From Shewanella sp. UCD-KL12 (GTDB lineage Bacteria; Pseudomonadota; Gammaproteobacteria; Enterobacterales; Shewanellaceae), in assembly GCF_001957125.1 (NCBI RefSeq), contig NZ_MPHJ01000004.1, positions 85 to 64,084 on the forward strand: a stretch of 64,000 bases of DNA. Direction: 5' to 3'. Shown piece after piece: positions 42,244 to 52,500 of this stretch. Under the pieces are notes generated by a model. The model did not search any database. It was not told the DNA's origin and saw only the letters and a program-made list of their open reading frames with translations. Made by a program: the position numbers and the translations under genes. Numbering within the stretch: position 1 is the first letter of the stretch; every line of letters begins with the position of its first letter.

Positions 42244-43956
42244 TTAGTTACAGTGTGACACATAATCATTTAGTTCATCCAATCTTTGTATGGATAATGC
42301 TTGATTGCACCATTTTTGATAAGTAGACAAGGTATGCTTACCCAGTGATGATTTAAGCTCCAGTAAACTAGAAGGCGCAACACTGAGTTCATCAACGCCC
42401 ATCCCTATAAGGATGGGAGCTATGTTTTGATTACTGCCCATTTCTCCGCAAACTGAAATTGTAAGCCCTGCTGGTTTTGCACAAGCTATTGTCATCTTGA
42501 TTAAAGCTAACACGGCAGGAGACAGTGACGGATAGCGCTTTGCTAACATAGGGTTAGTTCTATCTGCAGCCATAGTGTATTGAGTCAGATCGTTAGTACC
42601 TATGCTGATGAAATCAAGCTTGTCTATCATCGATGGCAGGTTTATTACTGCGGCTGGGGTTTCTATGACAACGCCAAAATCGAGTTCTCCAAATCCTCTT
42701 TCGCTTTCTATTAGCTCGACTTTACACTGCTCGATAATATCAAATAGGGAGTCGAGTTCCTCGACTTGGTTGATCATCGGAAACATTAACCTGACTTTGC
42801 CGTGATTTGCCGCCCTAAGAATTGCCTTTAATTGGGTTTTTAATAGAGGAAGGTTAGCGAGTGAATACCTAATCCCACGCAAGCCAAGGGCTGGGTTCTC
42901 CTCATCGGGTAAAGATAAGCAGGGGAGTTCTTTATCTGCGCCAATATCTATGGTTCTTATGGTGAAGGTTTTACCATTGAGTAACTGTAATGCGTCACAA
43001 TAAATACCATATTGGACCTCTTCACTTGGTAGCTCTTGGGCATTCATTAACATAAACTCAGTCCGAAATAATCCAATGCCATCAGCACCAATCTCAGAGA
43101 GTTGCCTGATCTCGCTAATGCAGCCGACATTCGCGAGCAATGGGATCTTATGATTATCTTTGGTAAGTGTTAGCTTGTCTTTGAATTTGAGTAATTGACT
43201 CTTTCTTAAACTATCGTCTTCATTGAGTTGCTTAAGTTTATCGAGGGTATCTGTGCTCGGGTTAATATGAACTTCACCAGATAGAGCATCAAGTGCAATA
43301 ACTTGATTATCTTTAAGCGTTTTAGGCACAAGCGCATCGAAATCACAGCTCAACAGGGCTGGGATCCCAACACTTCTGGCCAGAATCGCTGTATGACTGG
43401 TTAAGCCGCCTGTTTTGAGCACTATCCCACTGATCTTATCAAGCGGGAGATTTGCAAACTCTGCGGGCGTCAGATCTGATGCAAACAAAATTGTCGGCGC
43501 GCTAAGCTGTTGCAGATCGTGTTTGATATTGCCAAAAATGGCCGAGATTAATCGAGTTGAAAGGCATAAAACATCATCAGCGCGGTGTGCGAGATAGGGA
43601 TCTTCCATGGCTTTTAACTGATCGGCTTGTTGTGTAAATATCCGTTCAACAGCAACGGCTGCGGTAAACCTTTGTTCAGAAATAGCGCTATTTAATTGGT
43701 CTTTTAACTCATCATCATCAAGCAATAATATATCCGCTTCGATGAGTTGATAGTTTTCACTCTCAGCTTCCAGCTTTTCTAAGCTATTGCTGAGTAACTG
43801 GACAAACTCAAAAATTGCCTGCTTGAGTTTATCGAGTTCGATATTTATCTGGCTGGTGGGAAGTACACGGTAATCTAACTCGGCTTTGTGTGGCTGAACA
43901 ATTTTTGATTGACCAAAGGCTACGCCTGATGACACAACAATTCCTGAGATGGGCAT
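42244..43956 (-). CDS. ptsI: PTS enzyme I (phosphoenolpyruvate-protein phosphotransferase)
   Basis: The 570-residue enzyme takes phosphate from phosphoenolpyruvate and passes it to HPr. The active histidine is H188 in KTGGLTSHTAILARS. The PEP-binding barrel shows GIGLFRTEFMLM, LGLRGIRYSL, SIGTNDLTQYTMAADR and the catalytic cysteine region SVCGEMGSN. The length equals the family norm. It lies 43 bp after ptsH in the operon. Confidence 0.97.
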   Translation of the reverse strand: MPISGIVVSSGVAFGQSKIVQPHKAELDYRVLPTSQINIELDKLKQAIFEFVQLLSNSLEKLEAESENYQLIEADILLLDDDELKDQLNSAISEQRFTAAVAVERIFTQQADQLKAMEDPYLAHRADDVLCLSTRLISAIFGNIKHDLQQLSAPTILFASDLTPAEFANLPLDKISGIVLKTGGLTSHTAILARSVGIPALLSCDFDALVPKTLKDNQVIALDALSGEVHINPSTDTLDKLKQLNEDDSLRKSQLLKFKDKLTLTKDNHKIPLLANVGCISEIRQLSEIGADGIGLFRTEFMLMNAQELPSEEVQYGIYCDALQLLNGKTFTIRTIDIGADKELPCLSLPDEENPALGLRGIRYSLANLPLLKTQLKAILRAANHGKVRLMFPMINQVEELDSLFDIIEQCKVELIESERGFGELDFGVVIETPAAVINLPSMIDKLDFISIGTNDLTQYTMAADRTNPMLAKRYPSLSPAVLALIKMTIACAKPAGLTISVCGEMGSNQNIAPILIGMGVDELSVAPSSLLELKSSLGKHTLSTYQKWCNQALSIQRLDELNDYVSHCN

Positions 43957-43999
43957 ACTAAATTCCTGTATATATCTTTATTACATTGGTTTTTCAGTT

Positions 44000-44257
44000 C
44001 TAGCTCAAGGTGATAAGTAGCTCAGATACTTTCTCAACCGCTTGCTCTGCTTCATCACCTTCAGCGAATACTTTGACAGTAACTCCTTGGTATAAGCCTA
44101 AGGTTTGTAATTTAAATAGACTCTTAGCACTGGCTTGTTTGCCATTACACTCTACCAGAACATCACAATTAAATGTTTTAGCAGCTTTTACGAGTAGGGC
44201 TGCAGGTCTAGTGTGAATGCCATGGGTCGCAGTTATAGTGACTGATTTTTCATACAT
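44000..44257 (-). CDS. ptsH: PTS phosphocarrier protein HPr
   Basis: The protein has 85 residues. The phosphate-carrying H15 is in ATHGIHTRPAA, and S46 is in ASAKSLFKL. It carries phosphate from enzyme I to EIIA. The ptsH-ptsI-crr order is standard. The ACT-domain gene lies only 33 bp upstream and may share its transcript. Confidence 0.97.
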   Translation of the reverse strand: MYEKSVTITATHGIHTRPAALLVKAAKTFNCDVLVECNGKQASAKSLFKLQTLGLYQGVTVKVFAEGDEAEQAVEKVSELLITLS

Positions 44258-44290
44258 ATCAACAACTCTTAAAATGAAGTATAAAATGGA

Positions 44291-44677
44291 TTAATATTCA
44301 GAAATGATAAAGTTCTTTTTTTTCAGCGTCGTTATGGCTAAGGGCAGCTTGTCATTTTTGACGAGAATATAGTCGGTATCAAATGTTGATATAGCAAAAA
44401 TGCTAATGTCGGCATCGGCAAGGGCACCTGATACGCTGGAGAGTATCCCTGTCATTGAGAAACCTAACGGACCAATAACTTCTAAGCAGCCCCAATCGCT
44501 TTCCTCTTCAAGGCTATCTAATACTAACTCTTTAGGCACAACCACGGAAATCTCATCTTTTGTTTTAGCGATAAAGAACATCTCTTGTTGAAAGATTTCA
44601 GGCGCTATCGATGAATCAGGGCTGAAGCTATGTATGCTGTATTGCTGGGCATGAACTGCTAACGTCATTCGAGCCAT
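44291..44677 (-). CDS. ACT-domain protein upstream of ptsH
   Basis: The protein has 128 residues. Its second half, CLEVIGPLGFSMTGILSSVS with ADADISIFAISTFDTDYILVK, is a clear ACT-type ligand-binding domain. The first half is a related half-domain with LVLDSL. It belongs to the CASTOR/GATS-like ACT proteins of unknown function, which may sense amino acids. It lies 33 bp before ptsH on the same strand and could be the first gene of the pts transcript, though a separate ptsH promoter is possible in the gap. Confidence 0.82.
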   Translation of the reverse strand: MARMTLAVHAQQYSIHSFSPDSSIAPEIFQQEMFFIAKTKDEISVVVPKELVLDSLEEESDWGCLEVIGPLGFSMTGILSSVSGALADADISIFAISTFDTDYILVKNDKLPLAITTLKKKNFIISEY

Positions 44678-44791
44678 GAAAGCCTATTACCTAAGTGTTT
44701 TGAAATATGAGTCAGTAGCTTAGCATAGATTGTTAACCTAGAGTTTTATAGGGTGTCTTGAGATTTTTTTTCGATTTGTTAGTAGATGATG

Positions 44792-44812
44792 AGGGAGAGC
44801 GTTGCTCTCCCT
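44792..44812. terminator. Hairpin downstream of the chemoreceptor gene
   Basis: AGGGAGAGC and GCTCTCCCT form a perfect 9-bp stem with a GTT loop. No good U-run is present on either side. It is 37 bp beyond the chemoreceptor stop and may act as a weak terminator. Confidence 0.45.
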
Positions 44813-44823
44813 TGGCTTGATAA

Positions 44824-44853
44824 CCTAAACCTAAACCTAAACCTAAAGCTAAA
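44824..44853. repeat. Hexamer tandem repeat spanning the chemoreceptor stop codon
   Basis: Four exact CCTAAA units and one GCTAAA unit follow each other. Read on the minus strand in frame with the chemoreceptor gene, they give TAG at 44851, 44845, 44839, 44833 and 44827. That is five in-frame stop codons alternating with CTT or GTT. Confidence 0.9.
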
Positions 44854-46486
44854 CCTTAAACTGGCTGAGCGTATTAGATGAGTCAGCACTGATATCTTGA
44901 AGTGAGATCGCTGCAGAGCGATTACTTTCAATTGACTTAACAGATACCTCGGTTAATTCTGTAATGCTGCAGATATTACGGTTAACCTCCTCAGTGACTA
45001 AAGATTGCTCCTCTGTTGCGCTGGCAAGCTGAGTATTCATATCACTGATATGGGCAATGAGTGCTAAAATCTCAGTTAATGAGTCCCCAGCATCTTTTGC
45101 TTGAGATTGCAGTTCAATAGACCTTTGTTGGGTATCACTGTTACTTGTCATCACAGAGGATACACCTGATTGGATTTCGCTAATTATTTTTTGTATCTCA
45201 TTGGTCGATTCTTGGGTTCTGGTTGCTAATGCTCTTACTTCATCAGCCACAACGGCAAAGCCTCTACCATGAGCACCAGCCCTTGCAGCTTCAATAGCGG
45301 CATTAAGTGCAAGTAGGTTCGTTTGATCTGCGATACCTCTAATGACATCTAAAATACTACCAATCTGATCTGAAGACAGTGCAAGGTTTTGGGTGATCCC
45401 TTCAGCAGTTTTTAGTTCAGTAACGAGTATCTGTGTGTTTGATACCGTCAAATCCATCTGTGCCTTGCTCTGTTGTGCTTGCACTTTCACACTATTGGCA
45501 GCATCCGCAGCCTGCTGAGTATTACTTGCCATCTCATGGGTCGTTGATAGCATCTCGTTGATCGCGGTTGCGACGCTGCTTGTTTCTTCATGCAGGTGAT
45601 CAACGCAATCATTCGATTCTTGTACCGATCTCAATAAACGGTTTGCATCTTGATCTAGCGTGGCGCCAAGCGGTTGAAGGTGACCAACCATATCAGCTAT
45701 TTTTTTGACAAATAAATTAAACGCGACTGCAAGCTCTACAACTTCATCACGTCCTTGAGTTGGCAAGCGTTTAGTTAAATCGCCTTCACCTTGGGCGATA
45801 TTATTCATGGCTGCAATCGCTTCTTTCAGTGGCGAAGTTATGGAATGATTAAGGATTAAGAAAAAAGCAAATATAGGTGCAGCAATCAATACCATTATTA
45901 TCAGATAATTGCCGACGATTGAGAATGTAGCGTCATCAATATCACTGATATGGCTGCCCGTAATGAGTGTCCATTGCCATTGTGAATAATACCTTGCCTC
46001 AACCAACTTCTCTTGAAATCCACCGCTTACAGGGTCGGCAACCTGTAAAGTGAGCTGTGAGTTATGGCTTTGTTTTGCCTCATTAATTAGGCTGGTCAGA
46101 GTGTCATTATTTGATTTTGTTTTTACGGCTGTAGCGGCTTGACCAATTAATCTATCCGAGCCGCCATGTGCGAGTATTTTGTGCTGGTTATCGATGAGAA
46201 TAAAGTAACCATCTTTGCCATAATTCATCTGATTGACTAGCTCGGCAGCTTCAGTCTTAGCGTCCTCAAGGGTTATTTTTCCGTCTAAAGCTTGCTGGCG
46301 ATGCGCTTCAATAATACTGAGCGCCGTACCAAGTTGTGCATCATTTTGAATCCATTTTTGTTCGATTAAGTTATTTCTCTGCTCGTTAATAGAGAAACTG
46401 GCGAATACAAATGTGCCGATGGCCGCTAATGCTAACATTAAGATAAGACGTTGAAGAATAGATAGTTGCCGTAGTAGTTTTGTCAT
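44849..46486 (-). CDS. Methyl-accepting chemotaxis protein with Cache sensor
   Basis: The receptor has 545 residues. The first membrane helix is at about 13-33. A periplasmic single-Cache domain follows ([37 protein letters not shown]), then a second helix (about 190-212), HAMP and the signalling domain. The signalling tip is complete ([20 protein letters not shown] and [15 protein letters not shown]). It would steer flagellar movement through CheA/CheW. The ligand is unknown; small organic acids are common for this Cache type. The coding sequence ends inside a hexamer repeat. Confidence 0.93.
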   Translation of the reverse strand: MTKLLRQLSILQRLILMLALAAIGTFVFASFSINEQRNNLIEQKWIQNDAQLGTALSIIEAHRQQALDGKITLEDAKTEAAELVNQMNYGKDGYFILIDNQHKILAHGGSDRLIGQAATAVKTKSNNDTLTSLINEAKQSHNSQLTLQVADPVSGGFQEKLVEARYYSQWQWTLITGSHISDIDDATFSIVGNYLIIMVLIAAPIFAFFLILNHSITSPLKEAIAAMNNIAQGEGDLTKRLPTQGRDEVVELAVAFNLFVKKIADMVGHLQPLGATLDQDANRLLRSVQESNDCVDHLHEETSSVATAINEMLSTTHEMASNTQQAADAANSVKVQAQQSKAQMDLTVSNTQILVTELKTAEGITQNLALSSDQIGSILDVIRGIADQTNLLALNAAIEAARAGAHGRGFAVVADEVRALATRTQESTNEIQKIISEIQSGVSSVMTSNSDTQQRSIELQSQAKDAGDSLTEILALIAHISDMNTQLASATEEQSLVTEEVNRNICSITELTEVSVKSIESNRSAAISLQDISADSSNTLSQFKV

Positions 46487-46829
46487 AGCTTTCCCTTATG
46501 AGGAATATTGTGATTACCTATAAAATATACCTTCCATATGACGCTAATTATATGGTGTTGAACGATTTTTATTGGATTCTAGACATTGCTCACTCTTGTG
46601 GATGTTGCAGTGGTCTTTTTTATACCTAATTAATGTAAGTTAGTCGTATTCGATAGGTTAATTATTTATCGGTTGTTTACTTGGAGTGTAAATTTAAAGC
46701 CGTAATAACAGAGGTTTAAGTGATTTCGGGGCTTGTTGAAGAGGATTTATTGGTTAATATATTGTTTTCACTTTGATTTTTTTGTTATTTGAGCGCAAAA
46801 TTAAATATTATTCCTTTTTGGTTGTTCTC
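46487..46829. other. Intergenic region between the chemoreceptor and DUF3334 genes
   Basis: These 343 bp separate divergent genes. The sequence is AT-rich with no clear operator, ORF or RNA element. Confidence 0.4.
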
Positions 46830-47537
46830 ATGACTACGACATCACAAGTTATCACCTCTGATGACATTCTTTTGAAACTGTGTAATTCCGTTTCTCATGT
46901 ACTTTCCAGTACAACGGCGAGTCAAGTGACTCATGCTGCAATGGTGCAACGTATTACCCGCACTTGCCTTAAGCCTGACCTTGGTTGTTTCTCAATTTTC
47001 GATGGTGGTTTTTCTGGGTTGGTTGTCATCAATTTTTCAGCCCCAGCAGCAATAGAGATCTATCGCTCTTATATGAAACAGATGGGAATGCCTGAATCTG
47101 AGCTTGCTTTTTCACACACTTCTGATGAAGTTGGTGACATCATGGGTGAGTTGATGAATCAAATACTGGGTGACTTCATCAACAAGGTGAATAAACAGCT
47201 GCAAACATCGATAAATCAAAGTCAGCCTAAGATGCTGACGATTAATAAAGAGCTTACAATCTCAATTGATACGAACCTAGATGAGGCTGTGGCGAGAAGG
47301 GTATCATTTAGAACTCAAAGCAATCATATCTTTTATCTAGAGTTTGCAATGGATAAAACAGAGTTTATTAAGCTCGATGAGTTTGATGCTGAAGATGACT
47401 TTGATCCCGATGACTTGATTGCAGAGCATGGCGTTAACGGCTCGACTAAAGATAAAAAAGCTTCATGGTCACAGCCCACTTCAGCTGCAGTGATCACAGA
47501 CGATGCTGACGATCTGCTTAATGAACTGGGTATTTAG
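46830..47537 (+). CDS. DUF3334 protein, CheX-like
   Basis: The protein has 235 residues. The frame opens at 46773, but the ATG at 46830 (MTTTSQVITSDDILLKLCNS) is the more usual beginning. The middle reads GGFSGLVVINFSAPAAIEIY, then SDEVGDIMGELMNQILGDFINKV, an E-x-x-x-E/N helix recalling the CheX/CheC phosphatase fold. The last 45 residues are acidic and flexible and end DDLLNELGI. It is assigned from memory to DUF3334. It lies head to head with the chemoreceptor gene, which fits a chemotaxis-related role, but that is inference. Confidence 0.75.
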   Translation: MTTTSQVITSDDILLKLCNSVSHVLSSTTASQVTHAAMVQRITRTCLKPDLGCFSIFDGGFSGLVVINFSAPAAIEIYRSYMKQMGMPESELAFSHTSDEVGDIMGELMNQILGDFINKVNKQLQTSINQSQPKMLTINKELTISIDTNLDEAVARRVSFRTQSNHIFYLEFAMDKTEFIKLDEFDAEDDFDPDDLIAEHGVNGSTKDKKASWSQPTSAAVITDDADDLLNELGI

Positions 47538-47622
47538 CCTTAGTTAACGAATACAGCGAGCTTATTGACGGTGTTTTTATTTGTGGGCTTGTTATCAACT
47601 AAATGTATTGCGGAAAAATCAA

Positions 47623-48240
47623 TTATACTTGTCTGAGAAAGCTTGATACTTGGGACTTTGATTTTTTCGCAATCTGTTGCATTAACTTAAATGAGGGCAT
47701 TGATATATTATAATCCTTTTCCATCTCATCAAGCATAAGCAGCCAAAGCTTTGCCGTCATTTCTGAATCTGCCAACGCCCTGTGAAATACCCCATCATTA
47801 TCAATCTGCTTATACGCGACTAAACCGCCAAGTTTGTGGTTAGGTGCATCTTGAAATATGCGTCTTGAGATCAGCATAGAACAGGCAAACTCACCTCCGT
47901 ATCCTCTATTGATCGTTGCCAGTTCGGCATCAAGAAACCGTTGATCGAAAGACGCATTGTGTGCGACTAGATTATCTGAGCCGATAAAGTCGGCAAAACG
48001 TGCCATAACAGCTTCACAAGAATCCGCACGGCTTAACATAGAATTGGTGATACCTGTATAGCCTTCAATAAAGGCGCTAACCCTAAAACCAGGGTTCATT
48101 AATTCCTGAAAGGTATCTGTGACTTGGCCGTTTTGTATTTTTACTGCGCCTATCTCAATGGCGCGATCGCCCTGATTAGGAGAGAGACCTGTAGTTTCGA
48201 AATCGAGAACGATAACTGAATCTGCACTGCGTAATGTCAT
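47623..48240 (-). CDS. 3'-5' exonuclease (DnaQ/RNase T-like, DEDD)
   Basis: The protein has 205 residues with the three exonuclease motifs: [11 protein letters not shown] (Exo I, D and E), [14 protein letters not shown] (Exo II), and [13 protein letters not shown] (Exo III, H and D, DEDDh type). It degrades DNA or RNA from the 3' end. Members of this group act in repair or as proofreading-like nucleases, and the particular substrate is not known. It converges with the DUF3334 gene and is 137 bp downstream of the fusA paralogue. Confidence 0.9.
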   Translation of the reverse strand: MTLRSADSVIVLDFETTGLSPNQGDRAIEIGAVKIQNGQVTDTFQELMNPGFRVSAFIEGYTGITNSMLSRADSCEAVMARFADFIGSDNLVAHNASFDQRFLDAELATINRGYGGEFACSMLISRRIFQDAPNHKLGGLVAYKQIDNDGVFHRALADSEMTAKLWLLMLDEMEKDYNISMPSFKLMQQIAKKSKSQVSSFLRQV

Positions 48241-48315
48241 TGCCTTGATGTGCCTTTTACCCGGTATTTAGAAAGTTGTTTTATGTATCGTTGCATCTAA
48301 TGCACTTATAGCAAG

Positions 48316-48350
48316 CAAATAAAAAACCCGCGAGATAAGTCGCGGGTTTT
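48316..48350 (-). terminator. Terminator after the EF-G 2 gene
   Basis: AAAACCCGCGA (48323-48333) and TCGCGGGTTTT (48340-48350) form an 11-bp stem with a GATAAG loop. On the minus strand a T-rich run follows. Confidence 0.9.
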
Positions 48351-48377
48351 ATCATGTGCAAATATTAAAAAGTAAAA

Positions 48378-50468
48378 TTACTTCTTAGCAGCTGCTTCAC
48401 GTTCTTTAACTTCAGCGATAACTTTCTCAGAAACACTGTTTGGACATGGTGCGTAGTGTGCGAACTCCATAGAGAACTGACCACGACCAGAAGTCATTGT
48501 ACGTAGTGAACCGATGTAACCGAACATTTCTGATAACGGTACGTCAGCTTTAATACGAACACCAGTAACACCAGCCATCTGATCTTTGATCATGCCGCGG
48601 CGACGGTTAAGGTCACCAATAACATCACCAACGTTGTCATCTGGGCTGAATACATCAACATTCATGATAGGCTCAAGAAGTTGTGCACCTGCTTTTGGCA
48701 TAGACTGACGGAAAGCGCCTTTAGCTGCGATTTCGAACGCGATAGCTGATGAATCAACTGCGTGGAAAGCACCATCTACTAGCTCAAGTTCAACGTCAAG
48801 TACTGGGAAGCCAGCAACAGTACCAGTTTCCATCATAGATGCGAAACCTTTCTCAACTGCAGGCCAGAATTCCTTAGGAACGTTACCACCAACAACTGAT
48901 GACTTGAATGTGAAGCCAGTGTTTTGCTCACCAGGGCGGATGATGTAGTCAATCTTACCGAACTGACCAGAACCACCAGACTGCTTCTTGTGCGTGTAGC
49001 TATCTTCAGTGATCTGAGTGATAGTTTCACGGTATGCAACTTGAGGCTCACCAACGATTAGGTCAACACCGTAGGTACGCTTAAGGATATCAACCTTAAT
49101 GTCTAGGTGAAGCTCACCCATACCTTTAAGAATTGTTTCACCTGAATCTTCATCAGTTTCTACGCGGAATGATGGATCTTCTGCAATCATCTTACCGATA
49201 GCGATACCCATCTTCTCTGATCCGCCTTTATCTTTTGGCGCAACAGCGATAGAGATTACTGGCTCTGGGAATACCATAGCTTCAAGAGTACAAGGGTTCT
49301 TAACATCACATAATGTGTGACCAGTTTGAACGTTCTTCATACCTACGATAGCAATGATGTCACCAGCTTGTGCGTAATCAAGCTCGTTACGCTCATCAGC
49401 TTGCATCTCAACCATACGTCCAACACGCTCAGTTTTACCTGTGAACGAGTTAAGGATGGTGTCACCTTTGTTGATCTTACCTGAGTAGATACGTACGAAG
49501 GTTAGTGCACCGAAGCGGTCATCCATGATTTTGAAAGCAAGTGCTTTAAATGGCTCATCGATAGATACAAGTGCGTGCTCGCCAGTCTCGTTACCTTCTT
49601 CATCAGTAAGAGGCTGTGGATCAACTTCAACTGGGTTTGGTAGGTAATCAACAACAGCGTCAAGAAGAAGCTGCATACCTTTGTTCTTAAACGCAGAACC
49701 ACAGTATGTTGGGAAGAAGTCCATAGTACGAGTACCGCTACGGATACAACGCTTAATGTCTTCCATAGATGGCTCTTCGCCTTCCATGTAAGCTTCCATA
49801 AGATCATCGTCCTGCTCAACAGCAGTTTCGATTAGCATCTCACGGTACTCTTCAACTTGGTCAACCATGTCAGCTGGAACGTCTTCGATCTTGTAGTTTT
49901 CAGCTTGACCAGTTTCATCCCATATCCAAGCTTTACGAGTTAGTAGGTCAACAACACCACTGAACTCATCTTCGATACCGATAGGAAGAACCATAACTAG
50001 TGGGTTAGCCGCTAGTACGTCTTTAGTTTGCTTAACTACACGTAGGAAGTCAGCACCCATACGGTCTAACTTGTTTACGAAGATAATACGTGCAACTTCT
50101 GATTCGTTCGCATAACGCCAGTTAGTCTCTGACTGAGGCTCAACACCACCAGAACCACAGAATACACCAACACCGCCATCAAGAACCTTAAGTGAACGGT
50201 AAACTTCAACTGTGAAGTCAACGTGACCAGGGGTGTCAATAACGTTAAAACGGTGATCGTTCCAAAAACAACTTACAGCAGCAGACTGAATGGTAATACC
50301 ACGCTCAGCTTCCTGTTCCATGAAGTCAGTTGTTGATTCGCCATCATGAACTTCACCTATCTTATGGATCTTACCGGTAAGCTTAAGGATACGCTCTGTT
50401 GTGGTGGTCTTACCCGCGTCAACGTGAGCAAAGATACCAATGTTTCTGTACTTTGATAAATCAGTCAT
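48378..50468 (-). CDS. fusB: Elongation factor G 2 (stand-alone paralogue)
   Basis: The translational GTPase has 696 residues. G motifs are [24 protein letters not shown] and [10 protein letters not shown]. Domains II-V are complete, with [14 protein letters not shown] and the end [20 protein letters not shown]. It begins [20 protein letters not shown] instead of the canonical EF-G opening, and it is not beside rpsL/rpsG/tuf, so it is the second EF-G copy, annotated as EF-G 2 (fusB) in Shewanella. The name is easily confused with the staphylococcal fusidic-acid protein FusB, which is unrelated. A translocation or ribosome-recycling specialisation is possible. Confidence 0.9.
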   Translation of the reverse strand: MTDLSKYRNIGIFAHVDAGKTTTTERILKLTGKIHKIGEVHDGESTTDFMEQEAERGITIQSAAVSCFWNDHRFNVIDTPGHVDFTVEVYRSLKVLDGGVGVFCGSGGVEPQSETNWRYANESEVARIIFVNKLDRMGADFLRVVKQTKDVLAANPLVMVLPIGIEDEFSGVVDLLTRKAWIWDETGQAENYKIEDVPADMVDQVEEYREMLIETAVEQDDDLMEAYMEGEEPSMEDIKRCIRSGTRTMDFFPTYCGSAFKNKGMQLLLDAVVDYLPNPVEVDPQPLTDEEGNETGEHALVSIDEPFKALAFKIMDDRFGALTFVRIYSGKINKGDTILNSFTGKTERVGRMVEMQADERNELDYAQAGDIIAIVGMKNVQTGHTLCDVKNPCTLEAMVFPEPVISIAVAPKDKGGSEKMGIAIGKMIAEDPSFRVETDEDSGETILKGMGELHLDIKVDILKRTYGVDLIVGEPQVAYRETITQITEDSYTHKKQSGGSGQFGKIDYIIRPGEQNTGFTFKSSVVGGNVPKEFWPAVEKGFASMMETGTVAGFPVLDVELELVDGAFHAVDSSAIAFEIAAKGAFRQSMPKAGAQLLEPIMNVDVFSPDDNVGDVIGDLNRRRGMIKDQMAGVTGVRIKADVPLSEMFGYIGSLRTMTSGRGQFSMEFAHYAPCPNSVSEKVIAEVKEREAAAKK

Positions 50469-50846
50469 TTTTCTACTCTAATTGGAGTTACGTTCTAAAA
50501 TTCGGGGGGAAGTATATCAACACTTTGGGAATAGTTTTATAGATTTTTATTAAAATCGTTCACTTTCGCACAATAAACCCATAAATTAGACTAGGTCAAT
50601 GTTGGTTTAAGTGGTATAAGTCATGTAAATACAATGGTTTGCGGGTGTGCAGCGTAAAGGCGGTTAACTCAGGAAATGCTTATATCATTTTGTCCAATTG
50701 TGATGTTAGTTCAGTACAAAATCGTCTTTTATTGACCTTTTCTTCATTAGCCACTCAGTTTTTATGATCTCATCGAGCGTTTCGAAAATGCATCATTGCT
50801 AATATCTGCGCAATTCAAGTACGCAAGATTATTAGGTTACATATAT
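50469..50846. other. Intergenic region between the EF-G 2 and uL16 hydroxylase genes
   Basis: These 378 bp lie between divergent genes. I saw no additional ORF, tRNA or clear operator; the two promoters must be here. Confidence 0.4.
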
Positions 50847-51989
50847 ATGCAATTAGATTTAGGTCAGCTGACACCAGAGATATTTCTGAAACAATACTGG
50901 CAAAAGAAGCCGTTAGTCATTCGACAAGGGTTCAAGAATTTCAAAGACCTATTATCACCTGAAGAGATGGCTGGTCTTGCGTGTGACGAATTAGTCGAGT
51001 CAAGGCGTATCTATAAAGAGCAGGGGGATTGGCAAGCAGAGTTTGGCCCTTTTCAATCTTATGAGCACTTAGGTGAAAGTGATTGGACGTTAGTGGTACA
51101 AGCGCTAAATAACTGGGTGCCCGATGCCGAGAAACTGATCCAATGCTTTGATTTTATTCCTCGCTGGCGATTTGATGATGTGATGGTGAGTTATGCGACT
51201 CCTGGTGGTGGAGTTGGCCCTCATATCGATCTCTATGATGTATTTATCTGTCAAGGTTCAGGTCGAAGACGCTGGCGTGTGGGTGATAGAGGACCGCACA
51301 AAGAGTTTGCCGTTCACCCAGCTTTGCTCCATACCGAGGCGTTTGATCCAATTATTGATGTTGAGCTTCTTCCCGGCGACATTCTTTATCTGCCTCCAGG
51401 TTTCCCACATGATGGAGTCACGTTAGAGTCGTCTATGAGCTTCTCTGTTGGCTATCGTACTGCATCGACAAAAGATATGGTTAGCGCGTTAGCTGATCAC
51501 TTGATTGATAACGAGCTAGGTTGTGAGCAGGTAGAAGATCCTGATAGAAAACTTTCTGTTAACAGTGGCAGGGTAGATGTAAACGATTTATCACGTATCA
51601 AAGCTCAGCTTCTTTCGCAGCTAAATGATCAATTAATTAGCGAGTTTTCTGGACGTTATCTCACTCAATCTAAATGTGAGCTGGACTTGCCAGATGAAAA
51701 CCTTGGCTTTAGTTGCGAAGACTTTAAACAGATCATTCAAAATCAACCATTAATACGTATAGGTGGGCTAAAAGCGCTTTATTTTGATGCCAGTGTCGAT
51801 AGGGGCGTTTTCTTCCTTAACGGTGAACAGGTCACTCTCCCTCTATCTTTAATAGATGTCATTCCTGTACTTTGTGATAATCAGACGATTAGCTATGATC
51901 ATCTTTCTAACTGGCTAGAAGATACTGCGTTTGTTGAAATCATGCTTGAGTGGATTAATTGCGGTTATTGGTATTTTGAACAGGACTAG
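50847..51989 (+). CDS. roxA: Ribosomal protein uL16 arginine hydroxylase (RoxA/YcfD)
   Basis: This 380-residue Fe(II)/2-oxoglutarate oxygenase of the JmjC-cupin type hydroxylates an arginine of ribosomal protein uL16. Iron ligands are H126 and D128 in VGPHIDLYDVF and H188 in LPPGFPHDGV, the same spacing as E. coli YcfD. The frame opens at 50796, but the ATG at 50847 (MQLDLGQLTPEIFLKQYW) matches the family start. A winged-helix C-terminal region follows the cupin. It is a single-gene unit with its own terminator. Confidence 0.92.
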   Translation: MQLDLGQLTPEIFLKQYWQKKPLVIRQGFKNFKDLLSPEEMAGLACDELVESRRIYKEQGDWQAEFGPFQSYEHLGESDWTLVVQALNNWVPDAEKLIQCFDFIPRWRFDDVMVSYATPGGGVGPHIDLYDVFICQGSGRRRWRVGDRGPHKEFAVHPALLHTEAFDPIIDVELLPGDILYLPPGFPHDGVTLESSMSFSVGYRTASTKDMVSALADHLIDNELGCEQVEDPDRKLSVNSGRVDVNDLSRIKAQLLSQLNDQLISEFSGRYLTQSKCELDLPDENLGFSCEDFKQIIQNQPLIRIGGLKALYFDASVDRGVFFLNGEQVTLPLSLIDVIPVLCDNQTISYDHLSNWLEDTAFVEIMLEWINCGYWYFEQD

Positions 51990-52039
51990 TTAATCCCTCG
52001 ATATAAGTATTTTTTTATCGCGTATTTGCAATAAATAAG

Positions 52040-52062
52040 TGGAGCCATTTGGCTCCATTTTT
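52040..52062 (+). terminator. Terminator after roxA
   Basis: TGGAGCC and GGCTCCA form a 7-bp stem with an ATTT loop and a T-run. Confidence 0.85.
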
Positions 52063-52108
52063 GTTAGATTCTCACTGATTATTTTCTTTATTAATAAGGG
52101 GAAGCCTT

Positions 52109-52477
52109 TTGGCGATTGAACACAGTACAATCATGTTGGTGTTATCTCAGTTAGAGTGTCGGACCAATTTTACTATCAAAAAAATCACTGAATATATGCT
52201 CCCAAAGCTTAAAGAGCCGATTTACTTACATGGAGCAGATAGGGATTGCCAATTAGTGATAAGACCTGCTTATGAAGTGTTTTTGGAAGATTTCTCTTCA
52301 CTTGAAGGGGTGACACATAAAACAGGCTATTTTCACAATAATGAGATGACTCGCTTTCCTAAAAGAGTACAAAAAAGTCTCAATGGTATCCATTATGGTT
52401 TAGGGTTTAAATTTGAAGATGAAGATGCTGTAAAGCGATTTATTAACCGCTTAATAGCGATCAATAAGGGAGAGTGA
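52109..52477 (+). CDS. Hypothetical protein, 122 residues
   Basis: The start is a TTG at 52109 with AAGGGGAAG six bases upstream, a good ribosome site. The soluble protein mixes charged helices (FTIKKITEYMLPKLKEP) with short strands (DRDCQLVIRPAYEVFLEDF) and ends in a helical AVKRFINRLIAINKGE. I do not recognise the family and see no catalytic motif. It heads a run of small genes on the plus strand between roxA and the DEAD-box helicase. Confidence 0.7.
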   Translation: MAIEHSTIMLVLSQLECRTNFTIKKITEYMLPKLKEPIYLHGADRDCQLVIRPAYEVFLEDFSSLEGVTHKTGYFHNNEMTRFPKRVQKSLNGIHYGLGFKFEDEDAVKRFINRLIAINKGE

Positions 52478-52500
52478 AGGTACTCATCTCTGTAAGTAAA

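Noticed and set aside
44824..44853. Telomere-like CCTAAA repeat as a replicon end
   Set aside because: It is only five units inside a continuous chromosome with core genes on both sides.
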